A stretch of DNA of 64,000 nucleotides, from NCBI RefSeq assembly GCF_018398315.1, contig NZ_JAHBRW010000001.1, forward strand, positions 3,852,501 to 3,916,500. Reading direction: 5' to 3'. The stretch is from Chelatococcus sp. YT9. GTDB lineage: Bacteria > Pseudomonadota > Alphaproteobacteria > Rhizobiales > Beijerinckiaceae. The first letter of the stretch is position 1. Each line of letters begins with the position of its first letter. Of this stretch, positions 38,291 through 46,375 are shown piece by piece. The notes beneath the pieces are model-generated. The model had not been told where the DNA came from. It saw only the letters and a list, made by a program, of their open reading frames with translations, and searched no databases. The translations under genes were made by a program, and so were the position numbers.

Positions 38291-39537
38291 GCCGCGGCCC
38301 TCGCCATGGTGGCCGGTATCCGCACGCGCGGCATGGGTGGCGGTGCCGGATCCTCGAGCTGGATCTCGACGCGCTCGCGAAGCTTCCAGCGTTCATGGAG
38401 TAGGAAGAGCCATTGCATCGGGGGCTCGAGGCTGGCGCGGAGGCCGTTGCCAAATTCGGTATAGCCGGGCACCGAGCCGTTGCTGAGCACGTTCCCCGGA
38501 TTGGCCGAGGTGTGATAGTGCCCATGCAAGATGAGATCCGGCCGCCGGCCGGCGCGGGCTTGCTGGGCTTCCACCTTCTTCGTGCCACGGACGATCGGCG
38601 CCAGCGGCCCGATGAAGCCTTGACCTCCACCCGTGCCCATGCCGTCACCGTGGTTGATGAAGACGGTGTGGCCAAGAACCGGCACGACCGCATCCCGCGA
38701 GGCGCCGATCTGGAAGGTCACCCGTTTGTCGCCGGTATAGCGGTCGGCGACCATCGAGGCCGCGAGCGTGTCATAAGACGCGCGGGCATAGAGCTTGGCT
38801 GTCGGCTTCAGCGTGACGCGGCCATGGTTGCCCGGCACGGACACCACATGGACGCGGCCGAAGGTGTCGCGCAGATGGCGGATGCCGGCCGCGATTTCCT
38901 CCACGACGAATCGCACCTGCTCGTGCGCGGTGAGGGCATTCGTGATGCGGAGTTCTTCGTGTATGTCGCCGGAGACGAGATCACCACCGAGAAACAGCAA
39001 GGCGCCTTCGTTCTGGCAATCGACTGTCCAGCGTGGGCCGATTTCGCACGAGGCTGCGAAATACCGGCGCAGGCGTCGGCGGCAGATGTCCATATCAAAG
39101 GCGTTGAGGCCGAGGATTTCGTCGGCATCCACCTTCTCTCCGGCGTGAATGTCGGACAGAAGAAGGCCAATGGCCGAGCGGCTGCGCTTGGGAGACGCGC
39201 CAGCAAGCAACCACTCCGGCGGTCGCACCGGCTGGTTTCGGATTCCGGCCAGTTGCTCCGCCACCAGCTCCACCTTGGCGAGGTCCCTCTCGGCCGTCTT
39301 CAGCCGGCGGCGCCAGAAGGCGGCGTCATGCACCTCGCGGCGGGCGGCCTCGGGCGACTTCTCAGGCGGCGCCGACGCGAGTTCGGCGAGCATGGCGGAG
39401 AGCATCCGGGTTGCAGACTTGCGCCCAATGCCTAGCTCCCGTGCGGCAACAGCCGGCTTGGCTCCCTGCGCGAGACGCTGCCGCAAGGCGGCTTTCTGCT
39501 CGGCCGACAGATGGCGGCCCTTGATAGGGGAGTTCAT
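38287..39537 (-). CDS. HTH-metallophosphoesterase phage protein
   Basis: 416-residue calcineurin-like phosphoesterase. The N-terminal 50 residues form a helix-turn-helix-like segment (AARELGIGRKSATRMLSAML), followed by a charged helix and the catalytic domain. Metal-binding motifs are LLLSDIHAGE (D-x-H), LFLGGDLVSGD (GD), VSVPGNHGR (GNH) and LILHGHYHT (GHxH). Start ATG 39537 has an excellent AAGGAG upstream; the longer frame from 39594 is not needed. It could act on nucleic acid or cyclic nucleotides. Similar HTH-phosphoesterase fusions occur in other prophages of this group, but their role is unknown to me. Confidence 0.82.
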   Translation of the reverse strand: MNSPIKGRHLSAEQKAALRQRLAQGAKPAVAARELGIGRKSATRMLSAMLAELASAPPEKSPEAARREVHDAAFWRRRLKTAERDLAKVELVAEQLAGIRNQPVRPPEWLLAGASPKRSRSAIGLLLSDIHAGEKVDADEILGLNAFDMDICRRRLRRYFAASCEIGPRWTVDCQNEGALLFLGGDLVSGDIHEELRITNALTAHEQVRFVVEEIAAGIRHLRDTFGRVHVVSVPGNHGRVTLKPTAKLYARASYDTLAASMVADRYTGDKRVTFQIGASRDAVVPVLGHTVFINHGDGMGTGGGQGFIGPLAPIVRGTKKVEAQQARAGRRPDLILHGHYHTSANPGNVLSNGSVPGYTEFGNGLRASLEPPMQWLFLLHERWKLRERVEIQLEDPAPPPMPRVRIPATMARAAA

Positions 39538-39617
39538 GCATTCTCCTTTGGAAACGACGAAAATCCCCAACTCGCGCGAGGCGAGGGGGCTCAAGACGAC
39601 TGCTTGTTGGGCGGGGG

Positions 39618-39935
39618 CTACTCTTCGGACAGCCCGCCGTTGACGACGCGCAACTGCGTCATCCCTGCCGGGACATCGGGCGGCCCGGGCGGCTTATAGA
39701 GATCGACGAGGCAGGCGGAGCAGGGTTCGCCATTGTACCGGCTGCGCTTCATGGTCCCCATGCGGCGGCGCGGGCAATCGATGGAAAGCTCTCTCACGAG
39801 TTTGTCGAGTGGGATTTCTGAGCCGAAGCGCTCCGCGAGACGAGCCAAGCGATATTTGCCGGATCGCTGGCACACATCGCAGCCAATCCGCACCCACACC
39901 CACGGATAATCCGACAGCTTATGCGCGATGATCAC
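39618..39935 (-). CDS. Hypothetical phage protein with cysteine pairs
   Basis: 105 residues. It contains CDVCQRSG near the N-terminus, one further cysteine in SIDCPRRR, and CSACLVDL near the C-terminus, so a zinc-ribbon-like fold is plausible. I do not recognise a named family. Its ATG overlaps the stop of the preceding small gene by four bases, so they are coupled. It is followed after 80 bases by the metallophosphoesterase gene. Confidence 0.65.
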   Translation of the reverse strand: MIIAHKLSDYPWVWVRIGCDVCQRSGKYRLARLAERFGSEIPLDKLVRELSIDCPRRRMGTMKRSRYNGEPCSACLVDLYKPPGPPDVPAGMTQLRVVNGGLSEE

Positions 39936-40129
39936 GGCTCAAGCTCCCGGCCGCGAACATAGCCGCGCGAGACAAGGCGCCCAGCCTCGGCAATCCGCCG
40001 CTCACGCTCAGCCAGATCCGCCAAGGCGTCACGGACGGCCGCCTCCAGTGCAGCCAAGGCGTCTCGCTCCTCTGCCAAATAGGCAGCGGCGATCGCCTCA
40101 ACGGCCTTGTCTGTATCGAGATGGCTCAT
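39932..40129 (-). CDS. Small helical phage protein
   Basis: 65 residues from the ATG at 40129 (MSHLDTDKAVEAI), almost entirely Ala/Glu/Arg-rich and predicted helical or coiled-coil (LAALEAAVRDALADLAERER). No known family. It overlaps the next gene by four bases. A longer frame to 40168 lacks support. It is the first gene of the terminal phage group and is divergent from the SRAP gene, with a 156-base promoter region between them. Confidence 0.6.
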   Translation of the reverse strand: MSHLDTDKAVEAIAAAYLAEERDALAALEAAVRDALADLAERERRIAEAGRLVSRGYVRGRELEP

Positions 40130-40285
40130 GGCCGGCCATTCTATTTCCACCGACAAGAATGAGAACAAAAAAAGAACAAATAGGTTCCTATCCTGTGCTC
40201 TTTGTCACGCCGCGTTGCCGCTGCGACGGCTTGCGTGTGGAAAAAAGGCCGTGCGAAGCTGGGACGATCAAGGGAGGCAGCGCGC

Positions 40286-41014
40286 GTGTGCAATCTCTAC
40301 TCCGTCACCAAAGGCCAGCAGGCTATCCGCGAGCTGGCGAAGGCGTTCGAGGATTACACAGGCAACCTGCAGCGCATGCCGGGCGTCTTCCCCGACTACT
40401 CCGCGCCGATCGTGCGCCATGGGCCGAACGGACGGGCCTTGGCTCTAGCACGATGGGGGATGCCGTCGTCCCAGTTCGCACTGATGCAGGCAGCAAAGAA
40501 GCGCGCCGCGAAGCTCGAAGCCAAGGGCCAGGCGTTTGACTTCAAAGAGCTCCTGAAAATGGAACCGGACAGCGGCACGACCAACGTCCGCAAAACCGAC
40601 AGCAAGCACTGGCAACGCTGGCTGGGGCCAGACAATCGGTGCCTCGTGCCATTCACCTCATTCAGCGAGTTCAACAGAGAGGCCGGCGGCGACATCTGGT
40701 TCGCCCTCAATGAGGAGCGCCCGCTCGCCTTCTTCGGTGGTATCTGGACCGAGCGTTGGCCAAGCGTTCGCAAGATCAAGACCGGACTGGAGGTTGCTGA
40801 CCTCTATGCCTTCCTGACCACGGACGCGAACGCGGAAGTGGCTCCCATCCATCCCACAGCCATGCCCGTCATTCTCACCACCGAGGCGGAACGGGAAATC
40901 TGGATGCGGGCGCCCTGGAGCGAGGCCAGAGACCTACAGCGTCCGCTCCCAGACGGCTCGCTGCAAATCGTAGCCAAAGGCGTCAAGACCGACGACGCTC
41001 TTCCATCTCTTTGA
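40286..41014 (+). CDS. SRAP-family protein (SOS response-associated peptidase, YedK/HMCES-like)
   Basis: Proteins of this family form a thiazolidine crosslink between Cys2 and abasic sites in single-stranded DNA. The start is decided by the catalytic residue: the GTG at 40286 places Cys at position 2 (MCNLYSVTKG) and has AGGGAGG eight bases before it; a longer frame from 40202 would bury the cysteine. Other landmarks are RWGMPS, NVRKTDSKHW, RCLVPFTSFSEFN (conserved acidic residue) and VAPIHPTAMPVIL (conserved His). It has 242 residues. It is one of the few plus-strand genes in the prophage and probably protects phage or host DNA during replication. Confidence 0.92.
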   Translation: MCNLYSVTKGQQAIRELAKAFEDYTGNLQRMPGVFPDYSAPIVRHGPNGRALALARWGMPSSQFALMQAAKKRAAKLEAKGQAFDFKELLKMEPDSGTTNVRKTDSKHWQRWLGPDNRCLVPFTSFSEFNREAGGDIWFALNEERPLAFFGGIWTERWPSVRKIKTGLEVADLYAFLTTDANAEVAPIHPTAMPVILTTEAEREIWMRAPWSEARDLQRPLPDGSLQIVAKGVKTDDALPSL

Positions 41015-41378
41015 TGGCCTGGTCGAACTGTTCTTTGAAGTCGCGTTGGCTCTCGTAGTCGTAATGGCTTTGCCCGTCGTCGTTAGGGTCGTCCTCACCC
41101 TCAGGACCTTGATCGGGCCAGCCACCTTCCGGCTTCACGACATCCAATCCGGATGTCTCCGGACGTTCGCGATCGGCTGGCCAGTTTGCGCATATCGCCT
41201 CGATGGCGGCTCTATCCGCTTCGTGCCAGACATCAATGGCCCGGTCGTCTTCCTCGCTATAAGGGATAAGCCCGTGGGTATCCGTCCATCCTTCAAGCGC
41301 AAAGAAGCCGTCCAGCGAGTCCAGCGGCGACACATTGTGCTTGCGGAACACTGCGGCCGCAGCGTGCAGGCCTCGCAT
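40983..41378 (-). CDS. Hypothetical acidic phage protein, upstream in-frame stop
   Basis: 131 residues from the ATG at 41378, rich in acidic residues, with LDSLDGFFALEGW near the start and a Glu/Arg-rich C-terminal helix. No known family. Its end overlaps the 3' end of the SRAP gene by 32 bases. Upstream in the same frame, an ATG at 41429 with a GGAG site begins MKITLTMDVPGAT and then meets TAA (41388-41390), after which the frame continues EEVMRGLHAA. The joined reading looks like one natural N-terminus with a CAA-to-TAA change. The gene may thus be a nonsense mutant restarted at 41378. Confidence 0.6.
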   Translation of the reverse strand: MRGLHAAAAVFRKHNVSPLDSLDGFFALEGWTDTHGLIPYSEEDDRAIDVWHEADRAAIEAICANWPADRERPETSGLDVVKPEGGWPDQGPEGEDDPNDDGQSHYDYESQRDFKEQFDQAIKEMEERRRS

Positions 41379-41569
41379 GACTTCTTCTTAGGTGGCGCCA
41401 GGCACGTCCATGGTTAATGTGATCTTCATGGCTCGATCTCCACAGCCCCGCCTCTATGGAACAAAAGAGGAACGGAAGAGTCAAGCGGTCTAAATGAGCA
41501 ACCGCTTGCGATCGTGAATTCGGCGGGAACGAGGACTTTCTATCCCACCCGCGTCGACTTAATCGTTCC

Positions 41570-44500
41570 CTAAGAGGAACGACGTCGACGGAGCTCCGAC
41601 AAACGAGCATCACCTTGGGTTTCTGGCGCATCAGCAAGAATGTCCAGAAACTCTCCGAACTTGTATGGCCAAAGTGTCGCGTCCTCGGCCAGGATCGCCC
41701 AAAGGAGATCGAGCATAGCGGCTGGGTAGGCCTTTGCAGGGTGATCTTGGGGTTCCGAACGAAGAGGGTATCCTTCAAGCGTGCCGCCCCGCACTGGGAC
41801 CAGCCGCGGGAGGATGGTCTGTACGACCCGCGGGAAATGATCCCCGCTGGCAAAGGCAAGATCGACGAGGCGAAGCGACAATTCAGGCGTTCGCACGACC
41901 CGTTGGTTCGGCCAGACGTGGAGCAGGAAAGGGATCAGGAGGGCAGGCCAGTCGCCTTCCGCTTCCACTGACCAGCGCTCAATAATGGCCAAGATGTTTC
42001 TACGGAGAGCGTCGTCGCCATCGACGAGGATCTCGCGCAATTCGGCATTCGTGACAAGTTGTTGATTTGGATCAGCATCAGGGTCGTCGCCCCATCCAAT
42101 CAGCAGGAACCCGCCGATGACGTTTGCTTCTGCACGTCGGCGCCTGGGGGACCTTGCCCGGGCGAGAAGAGCGGGCTTCAAAAGCTCATAGAGCTTACGA
42201 GAAGGCGCACGTGCGGCCCAGAAGATGCCATCCCACAGCGCATCGCCATCTTCACCCTCATGGCCTGTGATCTCGATCAGATGGGCAATGGTCCATTTAG
42301 GAGCAATATAAAACAGCCAGTCGATCCGGAACCCCAGCATAACCAACACGTGGCGTCTCATGTCCCCCGGCAAGGTCAGCAACTGCTCTTGCCGTCGCGT
42401 CCAGTTCTGGGGCAGGCCCCGGCCCGACGTCCGGATTTGTATCGAAGGCTCCTGCATGAGGAGGCTTGCAATCTTGCCGGCAGGCGCGTTCAACGCGTCA
42501 TTCGCCCAGCTGCTGTCAACACGGCGTTTCCGGCGGTCGTTGCGCAGATGTAGCGCGGCAATGAGTGGGTCCCAAACGCGCTCAATGGCTGGGGTCGGCC
42601 CATCAAAGGCACGCGGGCCCAATCCTTGTAGCCATTCGGCGACAGGATAAGCGATGCTGCTGAGCGAAGCAGGAGGCAACGTGGCAAGACGGGAGCCGAT
42701 AGCGAGGACGAGCCGCGCCGGATCGCTCTTGCGCTTCTCCGATTGGAGAAAGGCAGCCCAAAAGGAGAACGGGATCTCATTCTTACGCGCGGCACTGCTA
42801 AGCGCAGCCAGTGCTCGTACCGGTCTTTTCTCCGCCAGGTCTTTGAACGGGCGCCGCTCGACCTGGTCAGAATAGCTCGACTGGCTTGCAGTGCGCGCGC
42901 GCTCTAGGATCTCCCCGATAGGGACTTGGTCAAGCCGCTCCGGTTCTGTTTCTGTGTCTACTCCGCGCCCGGAAGTCGCGCGTATTCCCGTAGCTCCTCC
43001 CTCCGATCGATCTGACCAGTCCACGGCAATAGAACGAAGCGCTGCGATTTCAGCGTTCACGTCAAACGAGAAGGATAGTCCCTCACGTACTAGCCAGTGC
43101 AGACGGTCGAGCCGATAATGTGCCTCCGCCCGTGCTTTTCTATCGGCTGTGAGATCCGACCAGGGAAAGTTGGTTGTACGTAGACGCCGCTCAAACCGTT
43201 CACGATCCTCAGCCGAAAAATCTGCCCAGCGATCACGGATCGCATAGAGCAGATCTCGCCGGTGCAATGAACCCCAAAAAACTTTGTCCGGAAAACCGAG
43301 AAGAACGTCAGCAGCAACACCCGGCGCTATAACTGGCTTGCCCGCTGCCCAGATGCGCAAGCGGCCAAAAATATAACTGTCTTCCTTCGGCCAACAGGCG
43401 ATTTCCCTACGCGCGCGTCGCGGCGAGATTTTTATCAGTCTTTCCATGAGCTGCATGAAATGCGCTATCGGACCGATGAGACCATAGGCGCCAAAGGATA
43501 TTGGCTCCCCACCATCATCAGGGCGCGTATCGCCTATCTGAATTATAGGTTGGCCGATTTCAGTCTCAAGCGAACGGGCGAGATCAAGGTTCTCGCGGAA
43601 GCGCGTGACCGCGTAAGCCAGTTGCTCGTCAGGAATATGTAGTTGTTCGTAAGGATGCGGATAGTCGACATCGTGATATAGCAGCGCATCGGGGCATTCG
43701 CCATCGGTCCACGAGAGCGGATGCGGCACAATAATGCCCCGACGCACCTTTAGCCGCGGCTGGAACAGGGCCGCATAATCGCGGACGCGCATTTCCGACC
43801 ATCCTTCGCGTTTTACGCGCTGATAGAGCTCATAGTAGGACTGGTTAGGCTCCTCGCGCTGATCTAGCCAGTCGGCGATTAGCATGCGCCAGCCGTGACG
43901 AATATCGTCGGGCCACCGCTGCGGCTCCTCACGAAGGGCTGATTGAATCATCCGGACAATGTCCGGGTGAAGCGGACCACAACCGGCGGCCCACCATAAT
44001 GCTATTGGTTGATGGGCGACACGACTGAACCATATTCCGACACTACGCAGGCGGGTGGAAAGATTTCCCGCGAGGTTCTGCGGGGCGCCGCAGAACCCCC
44101 CCAGGTCGTCGACGCTTGTATCTTCTTGGTCGGAGGCCATGGTCGCGAAAGCGCTCCATGACCCTTCCGGGGCCGTGCGGTCCTGTCGCTCGTGAACGTC
44201 GTCTACCGGCTGCGGCGGAGTGTCGAAGTCGAGCCCTAAACTTTCGTATGGGTCGATGCGCTGGTCGGACTCGCCATAGGGATCAACGAGGTCTGGCTTT
44301 TCAAAGCGCAAGCGCGGGTCGAACGCGAGCAACCATGATGCCGGCAGCGGCCTTTCAGCAATGCTCACCCGTCGAGCGCCTCGGCGAGTTGAGAGCACGT
44401 GCGCGATCTGGCCGCGCACATGTGGATCAAGCGCTGCGGGGCCGCCTGCCGCGCTTTCAAGCAACTTAGTGTACCAGCCATCAACGTCGCGAGCGCGCTC

Positions 44501-45367
44501 AGCCCAGGCCGCAAGACTGTCCCATAGCGGATCGAAACTTTCGGAGTTGTCGAACGAGATCGCTCGGACCCCGCGATGTTCCCATAGGGCGGCATCGTCG
44601 GAACTTCCGCCTGCCTGAAATGCAAAAAGACGGCTACGATTACCCGCTCGCAGGTTTAGTGCTTCAAGCAAATACTGAACCGGCGGGTCGTCAGCGCCGT
44701 AGCCGACGAAGACTATCTGGTAGCGGGCGAGCAGCGACTGGATAAAACGCGTGGCCCAGCCGTCAGACAGGTAGGCACGGCCAAAGTCAGCACTGGAGAC
44801 GACAAACTCTTCGTCACTCGGTCCTGAATAGTCTTTTTTGACTCGGCCGTGAAGATGCACAATACCACGAAAACCTCCGCCTCTCGGATCTGGAAGATCG
44901 GGCGGAGCGAAGCAGACGGCCTCTGGAGCGCTATCTTCAAACAGGAGGTCGAAGTTGGTGGTAACTAACCGCACCGAGCCGTCTCGTCCCCGCGAAAGAT
45001 CGATCAAGGATTTGTGTGCGCTCAGATCCGGAGACTTGTCCGGCTTAATGGCCCGTGCGACAGCGTTCTTGATGTCCTGCGGTTCGAACTCGCGCTCGAG
45101 GAGACTGAATATGCGATCCGTGGGAATGAGTGCGCCGACTCCGTCGAGTGGGCGCCCGAGCGCCTCTATTCGCTGGAACAGCTTACGCGCCAGGCTGTTC
45201 CTGCCAGCACCTAGTAGTTCGATGACATCACTGCCGAGCTTGAGAAAGTCCGGCAAGCGAGCGCGGTGACGTGACACGCCTGCACCGCAAAAGAAGATGA
45301 CGTCGCCTGCATCGCGCGCCATAAGAAGATCATCTGGAATGGAAGGGCCGTTAGCCAGAAAGCGCAT
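41570..45367 (-). CDS. Large SIR2-domain protein, defence-associated sirtuin-like
   Basis: 1265 residues. The N-terminal ~300 residues form a SIR2 NAD-binding domain: VIFFCGAGVSRHRARLPDF (GAGxS, residues 28-32), LVTTNFDLLFE (about 135-144), IVHLHGRV with the catalytic-type histidine (about 173), and VFVGYGADDPPVQYLLEAL (about 219-237). The remaining ~950 residues are largely helical and have no motif I recognise; this resembles the sensor part of DSR1/DSR2 proteins, which deplete NAD after phage infection. There is no partner gene in the same operon. It stands alone between the XRE gene and a small phage gene. Defence role is inferred from architecture and location. Confidence 0.8.
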   Translation of the reverse strand: MRFLANGPSIPDDLLMARDAGDVIFFCGAGVSRHRARLPDFLKLGSDVIELLGAGRNSLARKLFQRIEALGRPLDGVGALIPTDRIFSLLEREFEPQDIKNAVARAIKPDKSPDLSAHKSLIDLSRGRDGSVRLVTTNFDLLFEDSAPEAVCFAPPDLPDPRGGGFRGIVHLHGRVKKDYSGPSDEEFVVSSADFGRAYLSDGWATRFIQSLLARYQIVFVGYGADDPPVQYLLEALNLRAGNRSRLFAFQAGGSSDDAALWEHRGVRAISFDNSESFDPLWDSLAAWAERARDVDGWYTKLLESAAGGPAALDPHVRGQIAHVLSTRRGARRVSIAERPLPASWLLAFDPRLRFEKPDLVDPYGESDQRIDPYESLGLDFDTPPQPVDDVHERQDRTAPEGSWSAFATMASDQEDTSVDDLGGFCGAPQNLAGNLSTRLRSVGIWFSRVAHQPIALWWAAGCGPLHPDIVRMIQSALREEPQRWPDDIRHGWRMLIADWLDQREEPNQSYYELYQRVKREGWSEMRVRDYAALFQPRLKVRRGIIVPHPLSWTDGECPDALLYHDVDYPHPYEQLHIPDEQLAYAVTRFRENLDLARSLETEIGQPIIQIGDTRPDDGGEPISFGAYGLIGPIAHFMQLMERLIKISPRRARREIACWPKEDSYIFGRLRIWAAGKPVIAPGVAADVLLGFPDKVFWGSLHRRDLLYAIRDRWADFSAEDRERFERRLRTTNFPWSDLTADRKARAEAHYRLDRLHWLVREGLSFSFDVNAEIAALRSIAVDWSDRSEGGATGIRATSGRGVDTETEPERLDQVPIGEILERARTASQSSYSDQVERRPFKDLAEKRPVRALAALSSAARKNEIPFSFWAAFLQSEKRKSDPARLVLAIGSRLATLPPASLSSIAYPVAEWLQGLGPRAFDGPTPAIERVWDPLIAALHLRNDRRKRRVDSSWANDALNAPAGKIASLLMQEPSIQIRTSGRGLPQNWTRRQEQLLTLPGDMRRHVLVMLGFRIDWLFYIAPKWTIAHLIEITGHEGEDGDALWDGIFWAARAPSRKLYELLKPALLARARSPRRRRAEANVIGGFLLIGWGDDPDADPNQQLVTNAELREILVDGDDALRRNILAIIERWSVEAEGDWPALLIPFLLHVWPNQRVVRTPELSLRLVDLAFASGDHFPRVVQTILPRLVPVRGGTLEGYPLRSEPQDHPAKAYPAAMLDLLWAILAEDATLWPYKFGEFLDILADAPETQGDARLSELRRRRSS

Positions 45368-45466
45368 GCGCGGACCGCCTAGGGGAGACCCGATGATAGC
45401 GCCGCATCTCGCTTGTACAAAACGCGAAAGGCGCTTTTACTACTGCGGATTCGATAGATTGTCTTG

Positions 45467-45622
45467 ATGATTGATTTCTTTAAAATGGCCGACCCCCAAC
45501 TTTTCCCCGAATGGTTTATTGCAGATTACCTCGGCAGACGTCCACACCATCACCCTTCGCGCTCTATCCGCCACGTTCCAGGCGCGCACTGGATCACCGG
45601 CTGTGTTGGCGCCGCCTATTGA
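45467..45622 (+). CDS. Possible small plus-strand ORF
   Basis: A 51-codon frame starting at ATG 45467 and ending in TGA at 45620-45622. It encodes MIDFFKMADPQLFPEWF and a His-rich middle. It fits exactly between the divergent SIR2 gene and the convergent XRE gene, overlapping the latter's stop by seven bases. There is no good ribosome binding site and I know no homologue, so this may be chance. The upstream stretch 45368-45466 should contain the SIR2 promoter. Confidence 0.25.
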   Translation: MIDFFKMADPQLFPEWFIADYLGRRPHHHPSRSIRHVPGAHWITGCVGAAY

Positions 45623-45834
45623 GGCTGCGGCCCCTCATAATCCCGTATGCCGAGCGCGAGCGCGGCGCAAGCAAGCTCGATGGACTTCGGGATCACGACC
45701 GCGCGGCCGTCTTCATGGCGGCTGCCCCGCTCATAGAGCTGAACAGAGGGCACGCTGATGCCGAGCAGGTCAGCGGCGGCGGGCTGGGAGAGCTTCATGT
45801 GCTTGCGCCACGCCTTGAACTGGTCGGGTGTCAT
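45616..45834 (-). CDS. Small XRE-family DNA-binding protein
   Basis: 72 residues from the ATG at 45834 (GAGGAT upstream), starting MTPDQFKAWRKHMKLSQPAA. The helix-turn-helix runs through LSQPAAADLLGISVPSVQLYERG. It has no added effector domain. The short form and position after a structured leader suggest a regulator of the neighbouring phage or defence genes, or of the lysis operon that lies upstream on the same strand. The C-terminus SIELACAALALGIRDYE is a common short helix in such proteins. The frame continues 34 codons upstream of the ATG without support. Confidence 0.82.
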   Translation of the reverse strand: MTPDQFKAWRKHMKLSQPAAADLLGISVPSVQLYERGSRHEDGRAVVIPKSIELACAALALGIRDYEGPQPQ

Positions 45835-45852
45835 GGTAATATCCTCGTCGAG

Positions 45853-45991
45853 GAGGTGAGCCGCTTCCTTTCCGGTGGGAGCCGGACTTTCGTCCGGCCC
45901 CCGTTGGCTTAGCCTATGATCAAGATGATTGTGCAACCAAGGATCTTGATCTTCAGCACTACCTTCCGGACTTTCAAACGGCTCACCTCCT
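45853..45991 (-). promoter_or_regulatory. Leader with long-range pairing that can mask a ribosome binding site
   Basis: On the minus-strand transcript AGGAGGTGAGCCG (45991-45979) is exactly complementary to CGGCTCACCTCCT (45865-45853). The first element contains the ribosome binding site of the tiny frame at 45977; the second lies just before the XRE ribosome binding site. Between them is a strong local hairpin GCCGGAC-GAAA-GTCCGGC (45900-45883), and GAAAGTCCGG occurs twice. The arrangement allows alternative foldings, as in attenuators or type I toxin messages. This is read directly from base complementarity; function is inferred. Confidence 0.6.
45909..45977 (-). CDS. Hydrophobic micro-peptide (22 residues)
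   Basis: A frame starting with TTG at 45977, eight bases after AGGAGG, or with GTG at 45986. It encodes a short basic N-terminus (MKVRKVVLKIK) followed by a hydrophobic tail (ILGCTIILIIG) and a TAA stop. The composition resembles small membrane-acting toxins or a regulatory leader peptide. Its ribosome binding site is complementary to a segment ahead of the XRE gene. Too short for family recognition; coding is inferred from the binding site and composition. Confidence 0.45.
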   Translation of the reverse strand: MKVRKVVLKIKILGCTIILIIG

Positions 45992-46031
45992 TTCGTGAAA
46001 CCCGAAGCGATTGCCTCGGTGATTTGTTATC

Positions 46032-46077
46032 GCATACTGAGTAGGTGAAAGCAAGCCTTTTCACCTACACAGTATGC
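46032..46077. terminator. Long near-perfect inverted repeat with T-run on the plus strand
   Basis: Two 19-base arms (GCATACTGAGTAGGTGAAA and its complement with one mismatch) flank an 8-base loop, and a run of seven Ts follows on the plus strand. That geometry is an intrinsic terminator for plus-strand transcription. On the minus strand, where the lysis operon ends at 46112, no T-run follows, so there it would act only as a hairpin. It could instead be an operator for the XRE protein. Confidence 0.6.
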
Positions 46078-46111
46078 TTTTTTATTTGATGATTTTGAGC
46101 CACGTTGGGAT

Positions 46112-46375
46112 CTATTTCAGGCTGAATGCCCGGAAGCCCAAGGTCAGCAGGGTGATGAGCCCGCCCACAAGCGCGAGGATGATCGCTGTGCCGATCTTGC
46201 TGGCGGTGCTGTCAACGGCCTTGCGCAACCGACGAATAAATCGGAAGTCCTCACGGGCTTCATCGATATGAGCGGGCTCGTCAGCTCTCAATCCCATGTC
46301 ATGGAGAGCGTCCTTGACGGCCTCCTGCACGATTGCCCGCAGCTCATCCTTGCTGATCGTGACGGCGTCATTCAT
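46112..46375 (-). CDS. DUF6127-like small phage membrane protein
   Basis: 87 residues. The N-terminus begins MNDAVTISKDELRAIVQEAV, a helical segment common to small phage proteins of this type. The C-terminus is one membrane segment (GTAIILALVGGLITLLTLGF). It is the last gene of the lysis operon, its ATG overlapping the Rz1-like stop by four bases. A role as a second holin or an anti-holin is possible, inferred from position. Family assignment is by resemblance only. Confidence 0.7.
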   Translation of the reverse strand: MNDAVTISKDELRAIVQEAVKDALHDMGLRADEPAHIDEAREDFRFIRRLRKAVDSTASKIGTAIILALVGGLITLLTLGFRAFSLK

